A stretch of DNA of 64,000 bases from Lota lota (taxonomy: Eukaryota; Chordata; Actinopteri; Gadiformes; Lotidae), in NCBI GenBank assembly GCA_026745465.1, contig JACYXH010000319.1:1270001-1334000 (forward strand), read 5' to 3'. A model generated the notes under the pieces. The model had not been told where the DNA came from. It did not search any database and worked only from the letters and a program-made list of their open reading frames with translations. Of the stretch, positions 62,550 to 64,000 are shown piece after piece. Both the position numbers and the translations under genes were made by a program. Position 1 is the stretch's first letter. Each line of letters begins with the position of its first letter.

Positions 62550-64000
62550 TGACCATGCCCATTATAAACCCTGTTATTAATGTATAATTTTAAACATTTC
62601 ACGTTTCCAAATGCTAAACTTTACACTGTATGTCTATGTGTACTTGTCTAATGCACAGCATATTTCCATGTTTTGGGATTCCCCTGCCATTGAAAGAAAA
62701 ACATTCTATGAAACAATAATGTTAGTTAGGTCTACTCATTAATCATGTTCAGTGGCACAAAATTGCTATTAGCAATCTATCATGGTGTCAATTTGACTTT
62801 TGTTGTCAATTGAGGAGGGTGTCCGTGTCTGCCACACAGCCTGTAAAAGCTTCTTATGGAAACTCTAATAATATGGAAGAGAATGTTACGCTGGGATTGT
62901 GCAAAAATTGCCTCAGGGGACATGAAAATGTGTCGTCGTTGCACCTGCAAGAGGTAGCCTGCTAACATTACAGACTACATCTCCACTTTTGAGCTCTTCT
63001 TGTCTTTCCCATCACCGGACCAATACAAGGGTTTGTTTTACAAAAGAACATGAAAGCCAAAGGAGATGCATTGTGAAGCCAACACCTTGTTAGTCAGACA
63101 AAATTCACCCAGGGTGTTTTGACAAAATTGCCAGGTTTCCTAGAGAAGGAGATGACAGCAGAGTCAGCTTAATGTCCAAGGACTTGTCAACCTGCCAAAT
63201 GCTTAAGTTATTGGTCTGCACATTTTATAAACACTCAACACATGTGAGAATGCTCTGAAAAACATGGCTAGAGTATAACTTCATTGAGACAGAGGTCTGC
63301 CCCTACCTTTAGGGAACTGCAACCCTCAGTTTAACTACCTCTTTGGTTTTGAGAAAAATAAAATATTGGGGGAAAAAGATTGGAAACATGCAAGATACTC
63401 CAACCCACTCCTGCATGCACCAAAAAGGTCACTATTAGCTCCAGTTCTACTTTCTACCCTTTGACAATAAGATAGGGTTTAATCAGACAAAAGCCTGGCG
63501 TAGCAGTGCTTCAGAGGCACTGCCATGTCTGAAGCTGTCCATCAGACAGAAAAGGAGCACGATGGGCTGGCATCCAAGCTGTCCCAGAGAGAATACAATC
63601 CTGCTGTTGTTCCTGAATCCTCATTCTCAAGGACCTTTGGAGATCAAAGGCTGCTGCACAACAAGAAAGGCAGGGAAGCAGAGAGTGATATGGAGAGAAA
63701 AAGAAAAATAGTGTGGCTCGCAGGAAGGATGCCATGAAGAGAACGAGCCCAAGCAGTCTTCCACTGATTACCCGACGCCAGGCCTCCAACTGTGCCAAAG
63801 GAGAGCGTCAAAGGGATTTCCTGGTAACTTCTGTAGAGCATCCACTCTTACTCAGCCCAGCCTCCTACATCCGGAACCAGATGAAGTGTCTTCCAACCTC
63901 AACTGCATTGCCTTTTCATGTTATATTTTGTACTGTGGAAATGTGTTTCTTTGATAGACTAAAAAAAGATATATCCCCTGAGGAATAGTGAATGTCTCTC
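62550..64000. other. Unique non-coding stretch to window end
   Basis: No gene. A small stem (GCAGTGC at 63503-63509 with GCACTGC at 63517-63523) competes with CTTCAGA/TCTGAAG pairing nearby. Overlapping frames of 62-95 aa at 63511-63988 lie on both strands without a recognisable domain. A gene beginning beyond the window cannot be excluded. Confidence 0.5.

Overview
This window looks like vertebrate, most likely teleost fish, intergenic or intronic DNA. The reasons are: no gene that I can support on either strand; very many long dinucleotide tracts, mostly (CA/GT)n and (GA/CT)n; remains of DNA transposons of types common in fish (a TTAA-flanked Kolobok-like element and two hAT-type elements); and a degenerate match to the fish V-SINE core. 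Long poly(G)/poly(C) runs, up to 36 bases, outnumber and outsize the poly(A)/poly(T) runs, which is unusual. I cannot name the species or the flanking genes.

Layout. 1-9 kb: dense microsatellites in unique sequence, with two composite (GT)n-(G)n loci. 9.3-24 kb: long unique AT-leaning stretches, a 310-bp purine-rich block at 15.5-15.9 kb, two long poly(C) tracts, an exon-like segment at 13.6 kb, and several palindromes with transcription-factor-like motifs. 24.1-24.8 kb: a 679-bp non-autonomous transposon with 15-bp inverted ends and TTAA target duplications, carrying an internal three-copy tandem repeat. 27.8-28.3 kb: a 540-bp pyrimidine minisatellite that mimics a 299-codon reading frame. 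28.3-36.3 kb: unique sequence with a 36-base poly(G) run and CA/GT/TA repeats. 36.3-46.6 kb: mostly unique, with a perfect 11-bp hairpin at 39.9 kb. 46.6-47.0 kb: a (TA)n tract beside a decayed hAT MITE. 49-61.6 kb: unique, with far fewer microsatellites. 61.6-62.5 kb: an 895-bp hAT-type element with 8-bp target duplications and a CpG-dense interior. 62.5-64 kb: unique.

All reading frames inspected are better explained as chance frames or as translations of simple repeats. No tRNA, rRNA, known microRNA, CRISPR array or operon was found. The likely role of the unique stretches is distal regulation or intron: they contain scattered homeodomain (TAATTA), POU-octamer, RFX X-box-like and SOX-like motifs. 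That is inference, and comparative alignment would be needed to show conservation. I did not find a convincing new biological system. The best leads are the two intact non-autonomous transposons, the poly(G) excess, the pyrimidine minisatellite and a few clean hairpins.
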